The notes beneath the pieces are model-generated. The model did not search any database, had not been told where the DNA came from, and saw only the letters and a list, made by a program, of their open reading frames with translations. From Reyranella sp. (GTDB lineage: Bacteria; Pseudomonadota; Alphaproteobacteria; Reyranellales; Reyranellaceae), in NCBI RefSeq assembly GCF_030651995.1, contig NZ_JAUSBN010000024.1, forward strand, positions 1-64,000: a stretch of DNA of 64,000 nucleotides, in the 5' to 3' direction. Numbering within the stretch: the stretch's first letter is position 1; each line of letters begins with the position of its first letter. Shown here piece by piece: positions 38,248 through 48,516 of this stretch. Position numbers and translations under genes: made by a program.

Positions 38248-38666
38248 AACTCAGTGAATTCAGATACTTAGGTGCCGCCATGATTGCAACAAATGGCGTT
38301 CTCCGTCTGCTGGTCTGCCGCTCATGGCAGACGATTTATGCCTGATGCACGACGGGCTGCTGGGCTACGCGCCGAAACCGCGCCTTCGTGGAGCGGGGGC
38401 CAGCAGCTGGTCGATGACGATCGACGCCGACGGGTTCGGGCGCAGCGGGAGCGCCGCGAGACGGGGGCCTGCTCGATCGAGTGAAAAGCCTGGGCTGGCG
38501 ACCATCGACACCTATCCGAGACCCGCCGCCGAACCGGCGGCAAAGTTGTTCTACGTCAACTCTCACATGAGGCCGCGCGGTAACGCGATGGGCGCAAGCC
38601 TGCTGGCTGCCCGGCTGCGGGAACTCTCGCGAGCCTCGGATCGGCGAACATCGACCATCGGCAGGA
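38248..38666. other. 419-bp gap with no supported gene
   Basis: Between the tRNA-Ser and the nuclease gene. Several overlapping short frames exist on both strands (up to about 76 codons before they run into neighbours), but none has a ribosome site or recognisable motif. No long repeat or clear hairpin was found. The upstream part should contain the tRNA promoter. Confidence 0.5.
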
Positions 38667-39212
38667 TCAGCCGCCCTGTTCCCGTCTCAAGGCCTCGCGG
38701 CGGAGCATGGCGCGCCATTCGGCAGGGGATACGCATTTGTGGGCGTGGACGCCGAGCTTGCGCTGCATGGCCTCGCGCTCATTGGGCACATAGCGGTCCT
38801 TGCTGTTGGCCGGCAGGGCCCAGGCCCAGCCGGCGGAGACCATCTTCTCCTGCAGGTCGTCCTCGCCCGCGAAGCACTGCGCCACCGGCGGATTGCTCTT
38901 GCGGTCGGTATCGACCAGACGGCAGTTCACCGGACGCCCGGCGATGAACTCCTCGAGCGCCTTGCGGGCAAGCGCGCCGGCACGCCACTGGCCGTCGTCG
39001 CAGGTCTGGCTTCGCTCCGGGGCATCGATGCCGAACAGGCGGACGGTCTGCGGCCCGAATCGCACCGTGTCCCCGTCGACCACCGTGAAGCGCGGCTTCG
39101 GGACCGGCGGCACCACCGTGTCGTCGTCCGAGGACTGGGCGGCGGCGCCTCCCGCGATCGCCAGGGCGGCGAGGGCGGCGAGGGCAGCGATTGGCCAGAA
39201 GAGGGTTTTCAA
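38667..39212 (-). CDS. Secreted thermonuclease-like (SNase) protein
   Basis: 181 residues. A signal peptide (MKTLFWPIAALAALAALAIA, cleavage after GAAA) precedes an SNase-like OB fold: FTVVDGDTVRFGPQTVRLFG, GIDAPERSQTC and a later NEREAMQRKLG segment. Family members cleave DNA and RNA with Ca2+. Here the residues around IDAPE and the arginine in VRLFG fit, but the usual second arginine could not be placed with confidence. It has four cysteines in the exported part. It is probably periplasmic or extracellular. Confidence 0.85.
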   Translation of the reverse strand: MKTLFWPIAALAALAALAIAGGAAAQSSDDDTVVPPVPKPRFTVVDGDTVRFGPQTVRLFGIDAPERSQTCDDGQWRAGALARKALEEFIAGRPVNCRLVDTDRKSNPPVAQCFAGEDDLQEKMVSAGWAWALPANSKDRYVPNEREAMQRKLGVHAHKCVSPAEWRAMLRREALRREQGG

Positions 39213-39251
39213 AGCTTGGACCTTGCGGCGGCGTTACCGAACCACATTACG

Positions 39252-41594
39252 CTATTTGGTTCGGGCCCCAAAGCCGGCCCGCCGCAACGCGTCGGCCATC
39301 GCATTGCCCGGGGCGCTGGGCTTGGCGGCCTGCACGCGGACCTGGTCCCGCCGGGACGCGCCGCCGCCGCCGTCGCTGCGGCCGGACCGTGCGGGCTGGC
39401 TGCCCGCCTGGTCGTCCAATCGCAGGGTCAGGCCGATGCGCTTGCGCGGCTTGTCGACCTCCAGCACCTTCACGCGAACGATATCGCCCGGCTTCACGAC
39501 GCTGCGCGGGTCCTTCACGAAGCTGTTCGACATCGCCGAGACGTGCACGAGGCCATCCTGATGGACGCCGACATCGACGAAGGCGCCGAAGGCTGCGACG
39601 TTGGTGACGACGCCCTCCAGCACCATGCCCGGCTCCAGGTCGTTCAGCGTCTCGACGCCGGCCTTGAACTCCGCCGTCTTGAAGGCCGGACGCGGATCGC
39701 GCCCCGGCTTCTCCAGCTCGCGCAGGATGTCGGTCACGGTCGGCAGGCCGAACCTCTCGTCGACGAAGGAAGCCGGCGAGAGCGCGCGCAGGGCAGGGGC
39801 GTTGCCGAGCAGGGCGTCGATCCTGCTCTTGGTCGCGGCGATGATCCGGTGCACCACCGGATAGGATTCGGGATGGACGGCCGAGGCGTCGAGCGGATCG
39901 TCGCCGGCCTGGATGCGCAGGAAGCCCGCGCACTGCTCGAACGCCTTCGGTCCGAGCCGAGGCACGTCCTTCAGCGCCTTGCGTGAGCGGAAGGCGCCAT
40001 TCGTGTCGCGATGGGAGACGATGCTCTGCGCCAGTCCGGGGCCGATGCCGGAGACGCGGGCCAGCAGCGGGGCCGAGGCCGTATTGAGATCCACACCGAC
40101 GCCGTTCACGCAGTCCTCGACGACGGCATCGAGCGACTTCGACAGCTTGAACTCGCTGAGATCGTGCTGGTACTGGCCGACTCCGATCGACTTGGGATCG
40201 ATCTTCACCAGTTCCGCCAGCGGATCCTGCAGCCGGCGGGCGATCGACACGGCGCCGCGCAAGGTCACGTCGAGGCCGGGCAGCTCCTCCGATGCGTAGG
40301 CGGATGCCGAGTAGACCGACGCGCCGGCTTCCGACACCACGATCTTCTGAAGCTTGGTCTCCGACAGTCCCTTCAGCAGCTCGATCGCCAGCTTGTCGGT
40401 TTCGCGCGAGGCAGTGCCGTTGCCGATCGCGATCAGCTCGACCTTGTGCTCGCGCACCAGCCGCGCCAGGACGGCGAGCGCCTCGTCCCAGCGCCGCTGC
40501 GGCTCGTGGGGATAGATCGTGCTGGTCGCCACGACCTTGCCGGTGGCGTCGACCACCGCGACCTTCACGCCGGAGCGGAAGCCGGGATCGAGCCCGAGCG
40601 TCGGCCGGGCGCCGGCCGGCGCGGCCAGCAGCAGGTCGCGCAGGTTGGAGGCGAAGACCCGTACCGCTTCTTCCTCGGCGGCGGTCCACAGGCGCAGCCG
40701 GAGGTCGATCGACAGCATGATCGTGATCTTGGTGCGCCACGCCCAGCGCACGGTCTCGGCCAGCCACTTGTCGCCCGGCCGCCCCTGGTCGGAAATGCCG
40801 TGGGCCCGCATGATACGCAGCTCGTAGACGCTGGGGATGGCCTGGCTGGCGGGCGGACGCGTCGCGGGATCGTCCGGCTCGACCGTCAGGCCGAGAATCT
40901 CCTCGCGCTCGCCGCGGCACAGCGCCAGCACGCGATGCGACGGCATCTTGGCGAGTAGTTCCGAGAAATCGAAATAGTCGCTGAACTTGGCGCCGGCTTC
41001 CTGCTTGCCCTCGCGCACCTTGGAGACGAGGCGGCCGTTGCTCCAGAACTCCTCGCGCAGCGCGCCGATCAGGTCGGCATTCTCCGCGAAGCGCTCGACC
41101 AGGATGGAGCGCGCTCCTTCGAGTGCCGCTGCGGCCGTGGCGACGTTCTTGTCCGCCGAAACAAACGGCTCCGCGCGGACCAAGGGCTCGACGCTCGGAT
41201 CCTGCAGAAGCAGATCGGCAAGGGCCTGCAGCCCGGCTTCCTTGGCGATCTCGGCCTTGGTGCGGCGCTTGGGCTTGTAGGGGAGATAGATGTCCTCGAG
41301 ACGGCTCTTGCTGTCGGCCGCCAGGATCGCGGCCTCGAGCTTCGCATCGAGCTTTCCCTGGTCGCGGACGGAATCGAGAATGACCTTCCGCCGGGCTTCC
41401 AGGTCACGCAGGTAGCCCAGCCGCTCCTCGAGCGTGCGCAGCTGCGCATCGTCCAGCGATCCGGTGACCTCCTTGCGGTAGCGCGCGATGAAGGGGACGG
41501 TCGCGCCCCCGTCGAGCAGCTCGACCGTGGCCTGGACCTGCTGCTCCCTGACCCCGAGTTCTTGGGCAATACGCGCCTGAATGGAGACCACCAA
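39252..41594 (-). CDS. tex: Tex-family RNA-binding protein with S1 domain
   Basis: 780 residues. Order: N-terminal helical region, YqgF-like RNase H fold near 320-450 ([20 protein letters not shown]), helix-hairpin-helix repeats near 490-560 ([20 protein letters not shown]), and a C-terminal S1 domain near 645-720 ([20 protein letters not shown]). Tex is a nucleic-acid-binding protein implicated in transcription and RNA turnover. There is no ATG near the start. TTG 41594 lies 6 nt after AGAGG and GTG 41591 is also possible. Confidence 0.95.
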   Translation of the reverse strand: MVVSIQARIAQELGVREQQVQATVELLDGGATVPFIARYRKEVTGSLDDAQLRTLEERLGYLRDLEARRKVILDSVRDQGKLDAKLEAAILAADSKSRLEDIYLPYKPKRRTKAEIAKEAGLQALADLLLQDPSVEPLVRAEPFVSADKNVATAAAALEGARSILVERFAENADLIGALREEFWSNGRLVSKVREGKQEAGAKFSDYFDFSELLAKMPSHRVLALCRGEREEILGLTVEPDDPATRPPASQAIPSVYELRIMRAHGISDQGRPGDKWLAETVRWAWRTKITIMLSIDLRLRLWTAAEEEAVRVFASNLRDLLLAAPAGARPTLGLDPGFRSGVKVAVVDATGKVVATSTIYPHEPQRRWDEALAVLARLVREHKVELIAIGNGTASRETDKLAIELLKGLSETKLQKIVVSEAGASVYSASAYASEELPGLDVTLRGAVSIARRLQDPLAELVKIDPKSIGVGQYQHDLSEFKLSKSLDAVVEDCVNGVGVDLNTASAPLLARVSGIGPGLAQSIVSHRDTNGAFRSRKALKDVPRLGPKAFEQCAGFLRIQAGDDPLDASAVHPESYPVVHRIIAATKSRIDALLGNAPALRALSPASFVDERFGLPTVTDILRELEKPGRDPRPAFKTAEFKAGVETLNDLEPGMVLEGVVTNVAAFGAFVDVGVHQDGLVHVSAMSNSFVKDPRSVVKPGDIVRVKVLEVDKPRKRIGLTLRLDDQAGSQPARSGRSDGGGGASRRDQVRVQAAKPSAPGNAMADALRRAGFGARTK

Positions 41595-41787
41595 GAAATA
41601 CCTCTTCGGTCGGAGGAGAGCGAGACCGTCGCTGCGCCCGCATCATGTTGGGGCCGCGGATATGAACGGCGTGCCTGTGGGACTTCAAGCAGTTTGTGAG
41701 GTGTCGCGCACAGCGGCCCCGCTCGATTGACCCGAGTTTCGTTCGTTGTCAGTGTGAAAATCCCCGACCCGAGGAAAACCGTCGATC

Positions 41788-42930
41788 ATGGATTTCTCCT
41801 TCTCCGACCAGCATGAGGCCGTCCGCGAGACCGTCAGGCGCCTGTGCCAGTCGGAGCACCAGAAGCTGGTGGCAGCGGCTGAGGAGAACGAGATCCTGCC
41901 GCGCGAGGTCTTCGCGCGCTGGGGCGAACTCGGCCTGCTGGGCGTGCGCTATCCGGAAGGCGACGGCGGCAGCGGCCTCGACAAGATCAGTGACTGCATC
42001 GTGCGCGAAGAACTGAGCTACATGAGCCAGGGATTCGCGTCGAGCTGGTCAGCGCACAGTCATCTCGGGATATGGCCGATCTGGAAGGCCGGCACGGCGC
42101 AGCAGCGCCAGCGCTTCTTCCGGCCCGCCGTGCAGGGGAAGAAGATCGCCGGCTTTGCCTTGAGCGAACCCGACGGAGGCTCGAACATCCGCGCGCTGAA
42201 AACCCGCGCCGAACGCGCCAAGGGCGGCTGGACGCTCAGGGGCAGCAAGCTCTACATCACGAACGCGCCGATCGCGGACTTCCTGCTGGTCGCGGCGCGC
42301 ACCGCGCCAGAGCTCAGCGGCGATGCCATCAGCCTGTTCATCGTCGAGCTGCCGGCCGCAGGCATGAGCATCGACAAGCTCAGGAAAGAGGGCATCCGCG
42401 CCTCCGAGACCGGGCTGATCCATATGGACGACGTGTTCGTCCCGGACGACTGCGTCCTCGGCGACCGGCTGGGAACCTATCCGGTGATCCTGGAGTCGCT
42501 GAGCGAGAACCGCGTCGGTGTCGCCGCGAACGCGCTGGGCATGGCGCGCGCCGCCTTCGACGCGGCGACGGCCTATGCGCGGGACCGGCTGGTCGCCAAC
42601 AAGCGGATCGGCGACTACCAGGCGATCGGCCACAAGCTCGCGGAGATGTCGGCGCAGATCGAGGCGGCGAAGTGGCTCGTCTACTACGGCGCCTGGCGCG
42701 TCGACCAGAACACGCTGGATTCGGCGACGGCCGCGCGCGTTAAGCTGATCGCCAGCGAGACCGCCGTTGCCGTGAGCGAGCAGGCGATCCGCATTCATGG
42801 CGGCGCCGGCATCATGCGCGAGTATCCGGTGGGCCGCATCCATCGCGATGCGCTGGTCTACGTGATCGGCGAAGGCACCAGCGAGATCCAGAAGAACCTG
42901 ATCGCCCGCGACCTCGGCTTCAGGTTCTGA
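41788..42930 (+). CDS. Acyl-CoA dehydrogenase
   Basis: 380 residues, standard length. Features: FAD/substrate loop GFALSEPDGGSNIRALKTRA, TNAPIADFLLV, VAANALGMARAAFDAATAYA, and C-terminal IRIHGGAGIMREYPVGRIHRD with the conserved Glu in REYPV. It oxidises an acyl-CoA to the enoyl-CoA and passes electrons to ETF. No other beta-oxidation gene is close. A Bug receptor gene follows 93 nt later on the same strand, so the imported carboxylate may be the eventual substrate (inference). Confidence 0.93.
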   Translation: MDFSFSDQHEAVRETVRRLCQSEHQKLVAAAEENEILPREVFARWGELGLLGVRYPEGDGGSGLDKISDCIVREELSYMSQGFASSWSAHSHLGIWPIWKAGTAQQRQRFFRPAVQGKKIAGFALSEPDGGSNIRALKTRAERAKGGWTLRGSKLYITNAPIADFLLVAARTAPELSGDAISLFIVELPAAGMSIDKLRKEGIRASETGLIHMDDVFVPDDCVLGDRLGTYPVILESLSENRVGVAANALGMARAAFDAATAYARDRLVANKRIGDYQAIGHKLAEMSAQIEAAKWLVYYGAWRVDQNTLDSATAARVKLIASETAVAVSEQAIRIHGGAGIMREYPVGRIHRDALVYVIGEGTSEIQKNLIARDLGFRF

Positions 42931-43023
42931 ACCGTTCGGCATCCGTCATCGACCAACAGGAGCCGTGGCTGCCGTTTCGAGATTCTACAGACAAGAAAAG
43001 CTACGAAGCAAGGGAGGAAGTTC

Positions 43024-43998
43024 ATGAAGTTCGTTCACCGGCTTACCGCGTTCGCCACCACCATCGCCGTCATGCTTGCCGCGCCCGTGATGGCGCAATC
43101 CTATCCGAACAAGCCTATCCGGCTCATCGTCCCCTTCGGCGCCGGCTCGGGCAGCGACATCCTCGCCCGCATCCTGGCCGAGCCGCTCGGCCAGGCGCTG
43201 GGCCAGCCGATCGTCGTCGAGAACAAGCCGGGCAACAACACGACGCTCGGGACCGAGCTCGTCGTGAGCTCGCCGCCGGACGGCTATACGATCGGGCTCC
43301 TGACCAATTCAGGCCTCGTCGCGAGCCCCGCCGGCCTGACCAGCGGCGTCCGCTACGATCCGGCCAAGGACCTGAGCTACATCTCCATGGTGGCGTCGGT
43401 TTCCTACGTCTGGCTGGTCAACAACGACGTCAAGGCGACGACGGCCCCCGATCTGGTCAAGCTGCTCAAGGCCAATCCCGGGAAGTTCAACTATGCGAGC
43501 GGCAACACCGGCGGGATCGCCTATGGCGGCTACATCAAGAACGCCTACCAGCTCGACGTGACGCACGTGCCCTACAAGTCGGTGCCCCCGGGCCTCGCTG
43601 ACTTGATCAGCGGACACGTGCAGATCATGGTCGCCGATATCCCTGCCTCGCTCGGCATGATCCGGGGCGGCAAGGTGCGGGCGGTCGGCATGACGACCGC
43701 CCAGCGCAATTCACTGCTGCCCGACGTGGCGACCTTCTCGGAGCAGGGGCTTGCCACGCCACCTGACATGAGCGGCTGGTGGTGCGCCGTGGCGGCCGCG
43801 GGAACGCCCGGCGACATCCTCGATCGGCTGAACCGCGAGCTTGTGAAGATCCTGGAAACGGAATCGGTGAGGGCCAAGCTGCTGCAGAACGGCATCGTGC
43901 CGACGCCGTCGACGCGGCAGCAGGCGGTGCAGTACCAGAAGGATCAGTTCCTGGTGTGGAAGGGCATCGTCAAGGACCTCAACCTCAAGCTCGACTGA
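43024..43998 (+). CDS. Bug-type (TctC) periplasmic solute receptor
   Basis: 324 residues. GGGAGGAAG lies just before the ATG. A Sec signal peptide is cleaved near VMA-QS. Bug motifs: NKPIRLIVPFGAGSGSDILA, IVVENKPGNNTTLGTE, DGYTIGLL, VTHVPYKSVPPGLADLISGH. It binds an organic acid in the periplasm. It is the second orphan Bug gene in the window and is not closely similar to the one at 32814-33806. It is convergent with msrA, 4 nt apart. Confidence 0.92.
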   Translation: MKFVHRLTAFATTIAVMLAAPVMAQSYPNKPIRLIVPFGAGSGSDILARILAEPLGQALGQPIVVENKPGNNTTLGTELVVSSPPDGYTIGLLTNSGLVASPAGLTSGVRYDPAKDLSYISMVASVSYVWLVNNDVKATTAPDLVKLLKANPGKFNYASGNTGGIAYGGYIKNAYQLDVTHVPYKSVPPGLADLISGHVQIMVADIPASLGMIRGGKVRAVGMTTAQRNSLLPDVATFSEQGLATPPDMSGWWCAVAAAGTPGDILDRLNRELVKILETESVRAKLLQNGIVPTPSTRQQAVQYQKDQFLVWKGIVKDLNLKLD

Positions 43999-44002
43999 CT
44001 CC

Positions 44003-44521
44003 TCAGGCAGCCTGACCAGCCCTGGCTCGGACCGGCAGCTTCCAGCCGGGCCGGACGAAGTGGCAGGTGTAGCCGTTGGGAATGCGCTCCAGGTAATCCT
44101 GGTGCTCGGGCTCGGCCTCCCAGAAGTCGGAAGCGGCCGTGACTTCGGTGACGACCTTGCCGGGCCACAGTCCGGACGCGTCGACATCGGCGATCGTGTC
44201 CTCGGCAACGCGGCGCTGCTCGTCGGTCGCGTAGTAGATCGCCGAGCGGTACGAAGTGCCGCGGTCGTTGCCCTGGCGGTTGATCGTCGAGGGATCGTGG
44301 ATCTGGAAGAAGAATTCCAGAAGCTGGCGGTAGCTCATCCGCGATGGATCGAAGATGATCTCGATAGCCTCGGCGTGGCCGTCATGGTTGCGATAAGTGG
44401 CGTTCGCCACGTGACCGCCGGTGTAGCCGACCCGCGTCGACACGACGCCCGGCATCCGACGGATCAGGTCCTGCATGCCCCAGAAACAGCCGCCGGCCAG
44501 TACTGCGCGCTCTTGGTTCAT
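44003..44521 (-). CDS. msrA: Peptide-methionine (S)-S-oxide reductase
   Basis: 172 residues. The catalytic GGCFWG is at residues 10-15, followed by [12 protein letters not shown] and [19 protein letters not shown], all typical of MsrA. It repairs the S-epimer of methionine sulfoxide in proteins. The ATG overlaps the msrB stop (ATGA), so the pair is translated together from the msrB promoter. No signal peptide, so it acts in the cytosol. Confidence 0.96.
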   Translation of the reverse strand: MNQERAVLAGGCFWGMQDLIRRMPGVVSTRVGYTGGHVANATYRNHDGHAEAIEIIFDPSRMSYRQLLEFFFQIHDPSTINRQGNDRGTSYRSAIYYATDEQRRVAEDTIADVDASGLWPGKVVTEVTAASDFWEAEPEHQDYLERIPNGYTCHFVRPGWKLPVRARAGQAA

Positions 44522-44967
44522 TTCACGTCCTCCACCTGGTCGAGATAGGCGCCATAGCCCGCCGCCTCCATGTCCTTGCGATGGACGAAGCGCAGCGAGG
44601 CCGAGTTGATGCAATAGCGCAGCCCGCCGCGGTCGCGCGGGCCGTCGGGAAAGACATGGCCGAGATGGCTGTCGCCATGCTTGGATCGCACCTCGATGCG
44701 CAGCATCCCGAGCGAGTTGTCCTTCAGCTCCGCGACGTTGGCGGGCTCGATCGGCTTGGTGAAGCTCGGCCAGCCGCATCCCGATTCGTACTTATCGGCC
44801 GAGGCGAACAGCGGCTCGCCGGATACGATGTCCACGTAGATGCCGGGCTCCTTGTTGTGCAGCAGGGCGCCGGTGCCGGGGCGCTCGGTGCCGCTCTCCT
44901 GAGTGACATAGAACTGTTCGGGTGTGAGCTTCGCCAGGGCTTCCGGGTTCTTCTTGTAGGTCTGCAT
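44518..44967 (-). CDS. msrB: Peptide-methionine (R)-S-oxide reductase, non-zinc form
   Basis: 149 residues from the ATG at 44967 (AGGAGC upstream). It carries [20 protein letters not shown] and the catalytic [11 protein letters not shown]. The two CxxC pairs that bind zinc in many MsrB proteins are absent (the first is replaced within [13 protein letters not shown]), marking the metal-free subtype. It reduces the R-epimer of methionine sulfoxide. It leads a two-gene unit with msrA and has a good promoter at 45003-45031. Confidence 0.95.
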   Translation of the reverse strand: MQTYKKNPEALAKLTPEQFYVTQESGTERPGTGALLHNKEPGIYVDIVSGEPLFASADKYESGCGWPSFTKPIEPANVAELKDNSLGMLRIEVRSKHGDSHLGHVFPDGPRDRGGLRYCINSASLRFVHRKDMEAAGYGAYLDQVEDVK

Positions 44968-45002
44968 TTCGCGCTCCTGTCGCAACGTGCCTTCGGAAGG
45001 GG

Positions 45003-45031
45003 AATATAGGGAGCGGGGGGCGGCGTGTCAG
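45003..45031 (-). promoter_or_regulatory. Sigma-70-type promoter for msrB-msrA
   Basis: On the minus strand CTGACA (45031-45026) and TATATT (45008-45003) are separated by exactly 17 nt, a near-consensus arrangement in GC-rich surroundings. The expected transcript start is about 30 nt before the msrB ATG at 44967. Confidence 0.6.
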
Positions 45032-45206
45032 GGGGAGCCGGGAGCACCCTTCAAGAGTCCCGACGAGGACCATCCGGATCCATTTCTACGAACGAGCGAA
45101 CCAGGTGACGATGGCACGGCGGGAGAGGTCGCCATAGTGTGCGCAAGATTGACCGGCACAGGAATATCGCTTCCCGTGAGGGCAACGACCAACAAGCGGA
45201 CGCTTC

Positions 45207-46091
45207 ATGATCACTCGCAGACTCCTGTGTGCCGGCGCTGCCCTCGCGCCCTTGACCGCCTCCGGGCCCGCCTTCGCCCAAGGTGACGGCCGGTTTCCGG
45301 CCGCCTGGCTGCAGGGGGTCCGTCAGGAAGCGCTGCGCGCCGGTGTCGACCAGGGAACGCTCGACGCGGCCCTGGCGGACATCCGCGAGGTGCCCCGTGT
45401 GATGGAGCTCGCGCGCAACCAGCCCGAATTCAAGATGACGTGGGAGCGCTATCAGGGACTCGTCGTCTCCGAGGAGCGCATCAAGCGCGGCCGCGCGCTG
45501 TTGGCCGAGAACCGCGCGGCGATCGAACGGTTCGCAGGACCCGCCGGCCTGCCGCCCCAGGTCGCTGTGGCGTTGTGGGGCATTGAGAGCAACTACGGCA
45601 CGCGGCTCGGCGACTTCGAGGTGGTCGAGGCGCTGGCAACGCTCGTCCACAACAACTTCCGCGCCAAATTCTTCCGGCAGCAGCTCATCGCGGCGCTCAA
45701 GATCCTTTCGCAGGGCCATGTCGGCCTGCACGCCATGAAAGGCTCGTGGGCCGGCGCGATGGGGCAGTGCCAGTTCATCCCGACCAGCTTCATCGCCTAT
45801 GCCGCCGACGGCGACGGCGACGGCCGCAAGGACATCTGGACCAACAAGCTCGACGTCTTCGCCTCGATCGTGAATTACCTGCGCAAGGTGGGTTGGCGGC
45901 CGGGGCTGCGCTGGGGCGACGAAGTCTCCCCGGGGGCGCAGGCCGGGGGCGGCGGGCGCATCGTGCGGCCGGCGGGCGCAGGCGGCCCGGCGTACCAGAC
46001 GACCGAGAATTTCAAGGTCATCCTGCGCTGGAACCAGTCGGATTTCTTCGCCCTGGCGGTCGGCCTCCTGTCCGACCGGATTGCGGCCTGA
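45207..46091 (+). CDS. Lytic murein transglycosylase, MltB family
   Basis: 294 residues. A signal peptide ends near AFA-QG (no lipobox, so probably soluble periplasmic). Catalytic Glu is in LWGIESNYGTRLGDFEV, followed by GSWAGAMGQCQFIPTSFIAY and the DGDGDGRKDIW metal-like loop typical of MltB. It cleaves peptidoglycan to 1,6-anhydromuropeptides. It is shorter than MltB proteins with a C-terminal peptidoglycan-binding domain, which is absent here. RlpA, another glycan-strand enzyme, follows. Confidence 0.93.
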   Translation: MITRRLLCAGAALAPLTASGPAFAQGDGRFPAAWLQGVRQEALRAGVDQGTLDAALADIREVPRVMELARNQPEFKMTWERYQGLVVSEERIKRGRALLAENRAAIERFAGPAGLPPQVAVALWGIESNYGTRLGDFEVVEALATLVHNNFRAKFFRQQLIAALKILSQGHVGLHAMKGSWAGAMGQCQFIPTSFIAYAADGDGDGRKDIWTNKLDVFASIVNYLRKVGWRPGLRWGDEVSPGAQAGGGGRIVRPAGAGGPAYQTTENFKVILRWNQSDFFALAVGLLSDRIAA

Positions 46092-46139
46092 CCAGCGCGG
46101 CAGGAGCGGCTGAGCAGGCCGCTCCACCCGCCGGCCGAG

Positions 46140-47240
46140 ATGATGTATGATGTGAACATCATGCCGCTAGCATTGGTAAAATTGGGTTTTCCCCTGTCCG
46201 GCGCGCTCCGACTTTGCGGGGCGGCAGCGCTGCTGGCCAGCCTTGCGGCCTGCGGCTCGTCGAGCAAGGGCGGGAGCGGGACCCCCGGCAGCAGCGTGGC
46301 CCAGCGCGGCACCTACAAGGTGGGCCAGCCCTACAAGATCGACGGCATCACCTACACGCCGAAGGAAACGTTCACCCTCACCGAGACCGGCACGGCCTCG
46401 TGGTACGGACCGGGCTTCCACGGCAAATCGACGGCCAACGGTGAGCGATACGACCAGTCCGACCGGACGGCGGCCCATCGTACCCTGCAGATGCCCGCCA
46501 TCGTACGGGTCACCAATCTGGAGAATGGTCGCAGCACCGTGGTACGGGTGAACGACCGAGGTCCCTTCGCGCGCGCCCGCGTCATCGACCTGTCGCGCAC
46601 CGCGGCGGAGGAAATCGACATGGTCGGCAAGGGCACCGCCCGGGTCCGCGTCGAGCAGCTGCAGGCCGAGAGCCTGGCGGTGAAGGAGGTTGCCCTGAGC
46701 GGCGGTGGCCCTGCCGAGCAGCAGCAGGCCGTCGCCCAGCTCGCGAGCGGCAGCCGGGCGGCGCCGGCGCCCACGCCGGTGCCCGTACCGGCGCCGGCAC
46801 CGGCACCGGCACCGGTTGCAGCGCCGCCACCGCCGGTCATGCAGGCCTCCTACGAGCCGCCACCCGCGCCGGCTGCTCCCGCACAGACCGTGTATGCGCC
46901 GCCATCGCGCAGTGTGCCGTTCGGCGCGCCGAGGTCCGCGTCGGGCGATGTTCCGCCCACCATTGCATCGCTTTCGACGACGACGGGCACAGCAACGCCT
47001 TCGTCTCAGATGAGCGGCTTCTTCGTCCAGGTCGGCGCGTTCTCCACGCAGGAAAATGCCGAGAAACAGCGCAGTGCGGTGCGGAGCTATGGCCATCCCG
47101 AGGTTTCGCAGGGCTCGGCCGGCGGACGCGATGTTTATCGCGTCCGGCTTGGGCCCTATACCACTCAAGATGCCGCCGGCATTGTCGCCGACCGGCTCAA
47201 GCGTTCAGGCTATGGGGATGCCCGTGTGGTCGCTGAATAA
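46140..47240 (+). CDS. rlpA: RlpA-type septal lipoprotein with SPOR domain
   Basis: 366 residues if translation starts at 46140. ATG 46161 is an alternative. Lipobox LAAC near residue 38 marks a lipoprotein. The double-psi beta-barrel follows (TGTASWYGPGFHGKSTANGE, VRVNDRGPFARARVIDLS), then a long Ala/Pro-rich linker (about 205-275) and a C-terminal SPOR domain (FFVQVGAFSTQENAEKQ) that binds denuded septal glycan. RlpA trims such strands or supports division. It is immediately upstream of a D,D-carboxypeptidase gene. Confidence 0.93.
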   Translation: MMYDVNIMPLALVKLGFPLSGALRLCGAAALLASLAACGSSSKGGSGTPGSSVAQRGTYKVGQPYKIDGITYTPKETFTLTETGTASWYGPGFHGKSTANGERYDQSDRTAAHRTLQMPAIVRVTNLENGRSTVVRVNDRGPFARARVIDLSRTAAEEIDMVGKGTARVRVEQLQAESLAVKEVALSGGGPAEQQQAVAQLASGSRAAPAPTPVPVPAPAPAPAPVAAPPPPVMQASYEPPPAPAAPAQTVYAPPSRSVPFGAPRSASGDVPPTIASLSTTTGTATPSSQMSGFFVQVGAFSTQENAEKQRSAVRSYGHPEVSQGSAGGRDVYRVRLGPYTTQDAAGIVADRLKRSGYGDARVVAE

Positions 47241-47244
47241 CCCG

Positions 47245-48516
47245 ATGCGCGTCGTCGCGACGCTTCTCGCCGTCACCGGCATCGCCGGCCTCTCGATCGC
47301 CGCCTTCGCCCAGCAGGATCCGCCGAAGAAGCCGGCGACCCAGCAGAAGCCACCCGCCAAGCCCCGGGCTCCGGCATCGTCGGCGACCAAGTCGGCACCC
47401 AAGGAACCCGCCTCGCCCAAGGTCGAGTCGTTGCCGCCGTCGCAGGTCGGCATCGGCACGCTGGCGCGCCACGCTTTCATGGTCGATCCGCAGACCTCGA
47501 CGGTCCTCCTGTTCAAGGATGCCGAGACGCCGATGGCGCCGTCCTCGATGTCCAAGATGATGACGATCTACATCATCTTCGACGAACTGGCGGCCGGACG
47601 TCTCAAGCTCGATACGCGCTTCCGGGTCAGCGAGCGCGCGCGCAACATGGGCGGCTCGCGCATGTTCCTGGAACTCGGCAGCGAACCAACGGTCGAGGAT
47701 CTGATCAAGGGCATCATCATCCTGTCGGGCAACGATGCCTGTGTCGTGATCGCCGAGGGGCTGGCGGGCACCGAGGAGGCTTTCGCCGAGCGCATGACCA
47801 AGCGCGCGAAGGAAATCGGCATGTCGAAGACGGTGTTCAAAAATTCATCGGGCTGGCCAGCCGAGGGACAGTATACGACGGCGCGCGATCTCGCGGTGCT
47901 GTCGTGGCATACGATCGACGATTATCCGCAGTACTATAAGTACTATGCGGACACGAACTGGACCTACAACAACATCCGCCAGGAAAACCGCAACCGGCTC
48001 CTGAAGACGGTGGCGGGCACCGACGGTCTCAAGACGGGTCACACGGAAGAGGGTGGCTACGGCCAGACCACTTCGGCCGTGCGCGACGGGCGTCGCCTGA
48101 TCCTGGTCGTCAACGGTCTCGCCTCGATGGCGGAACGTGCGCAGGAGACGGCGCGGCTGATGGAATGGGGCTATCGCGAATCGACCAACATCACGGTGTT
48201 CCGCGCCGGCGACATGCTGGTCGAGGCGCCGGTGTGGCTCGGCGCACAGGAGAAGGTGCCGCTGGTCATCCCGAAAACGGTACAGCTCACGATGCCGACG
48301 GGCCAGACGGTCACGCCGCGCGTCGTCGCGCGCTTCGACGGTCCGGTCGCCGCGCCCATCATCAAGGGTACGAAGATCGGCACCGCCGTCGTGACGCTCC
48401 CCGACAACCGGACGATGGAGTATCCGCTCGAAGCGGGGGCCGACGTGCCGCGCATGGGCGTGTTCGGCCGCGTATCCTCGATGCTCCAGCACTACATGTT
48501 CGGCTGGCTGTCGTGA
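47245..48516 (+). CDS. D-alanyl-D-alanine carboxypeptidase (penicillin-binding protein 5/6 family)
   Basis: 423 residues from ATG 47245, 4 nt after rlpA. In-frame ATGs at 47212 and 47218 overlap rlpA, and no start has a good ribosome site. A signal peptide ends near AFA-QQ, followed by a Lys/Pro-rich linker. The three serine-hydrolase motifs are present: SMSK in PSSMSKMM, SGN in LSGNDACV, and KTG in LKTGHTEEGGY. A PBP5-type C-terminal domain and an amphipathic tail near the end fit membrane association. It trims pentapeptide stems in the periplasm. Confidence 0.93.
   Translation: MRVVATLLAVTGIAGLSIAAFAQQDPPKKPATQQKPPAKPRAPASSATKSAPKEPASPKVESLPPSQVGIGTLARHAFMVDPQTSTVLLFKDAETPMAPSSMSKMMTIYIIFDELAAGRLKLDTRFRVSERARNMGGSRMFLELGSEPTVEDLIKGIIILSGNDACVVIAEGLAGTEEAFAERMTKRAKEIGMSKTVFKNSSGWPAEGQYTTARDLAVLSWHTIDDYPQYYKYYADTNWTYNNIRQENRNRLLKTVAGTDGLKTGHTEEGGYGQTTSAVRDGRRLILVVNGLASMAERAQETARLMEWGYRESTNITVFRAGDMLVEAPVWLGAQEKVPLVIPKTVQLTMPTGQTVTPRVVARFDGPVAAPIIKGTKIGTAVVTLPDNRTMEYPLEAGADVPRMGVFGRVSSMLQHYMFGWLS

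Noticed and set aside
38324..38640. Open frame after the tRNA-Ser that runs into the nuclease gene region
   Set aside because: No ribosome site or known motif, and the downstream half is antisense to a clear nuclease gene.
46780..46835. CCGGCA tandem repeats
   Set aside because: In-frame codons for the Ala/Pro linker of RlpA; a coding low-complexity run.
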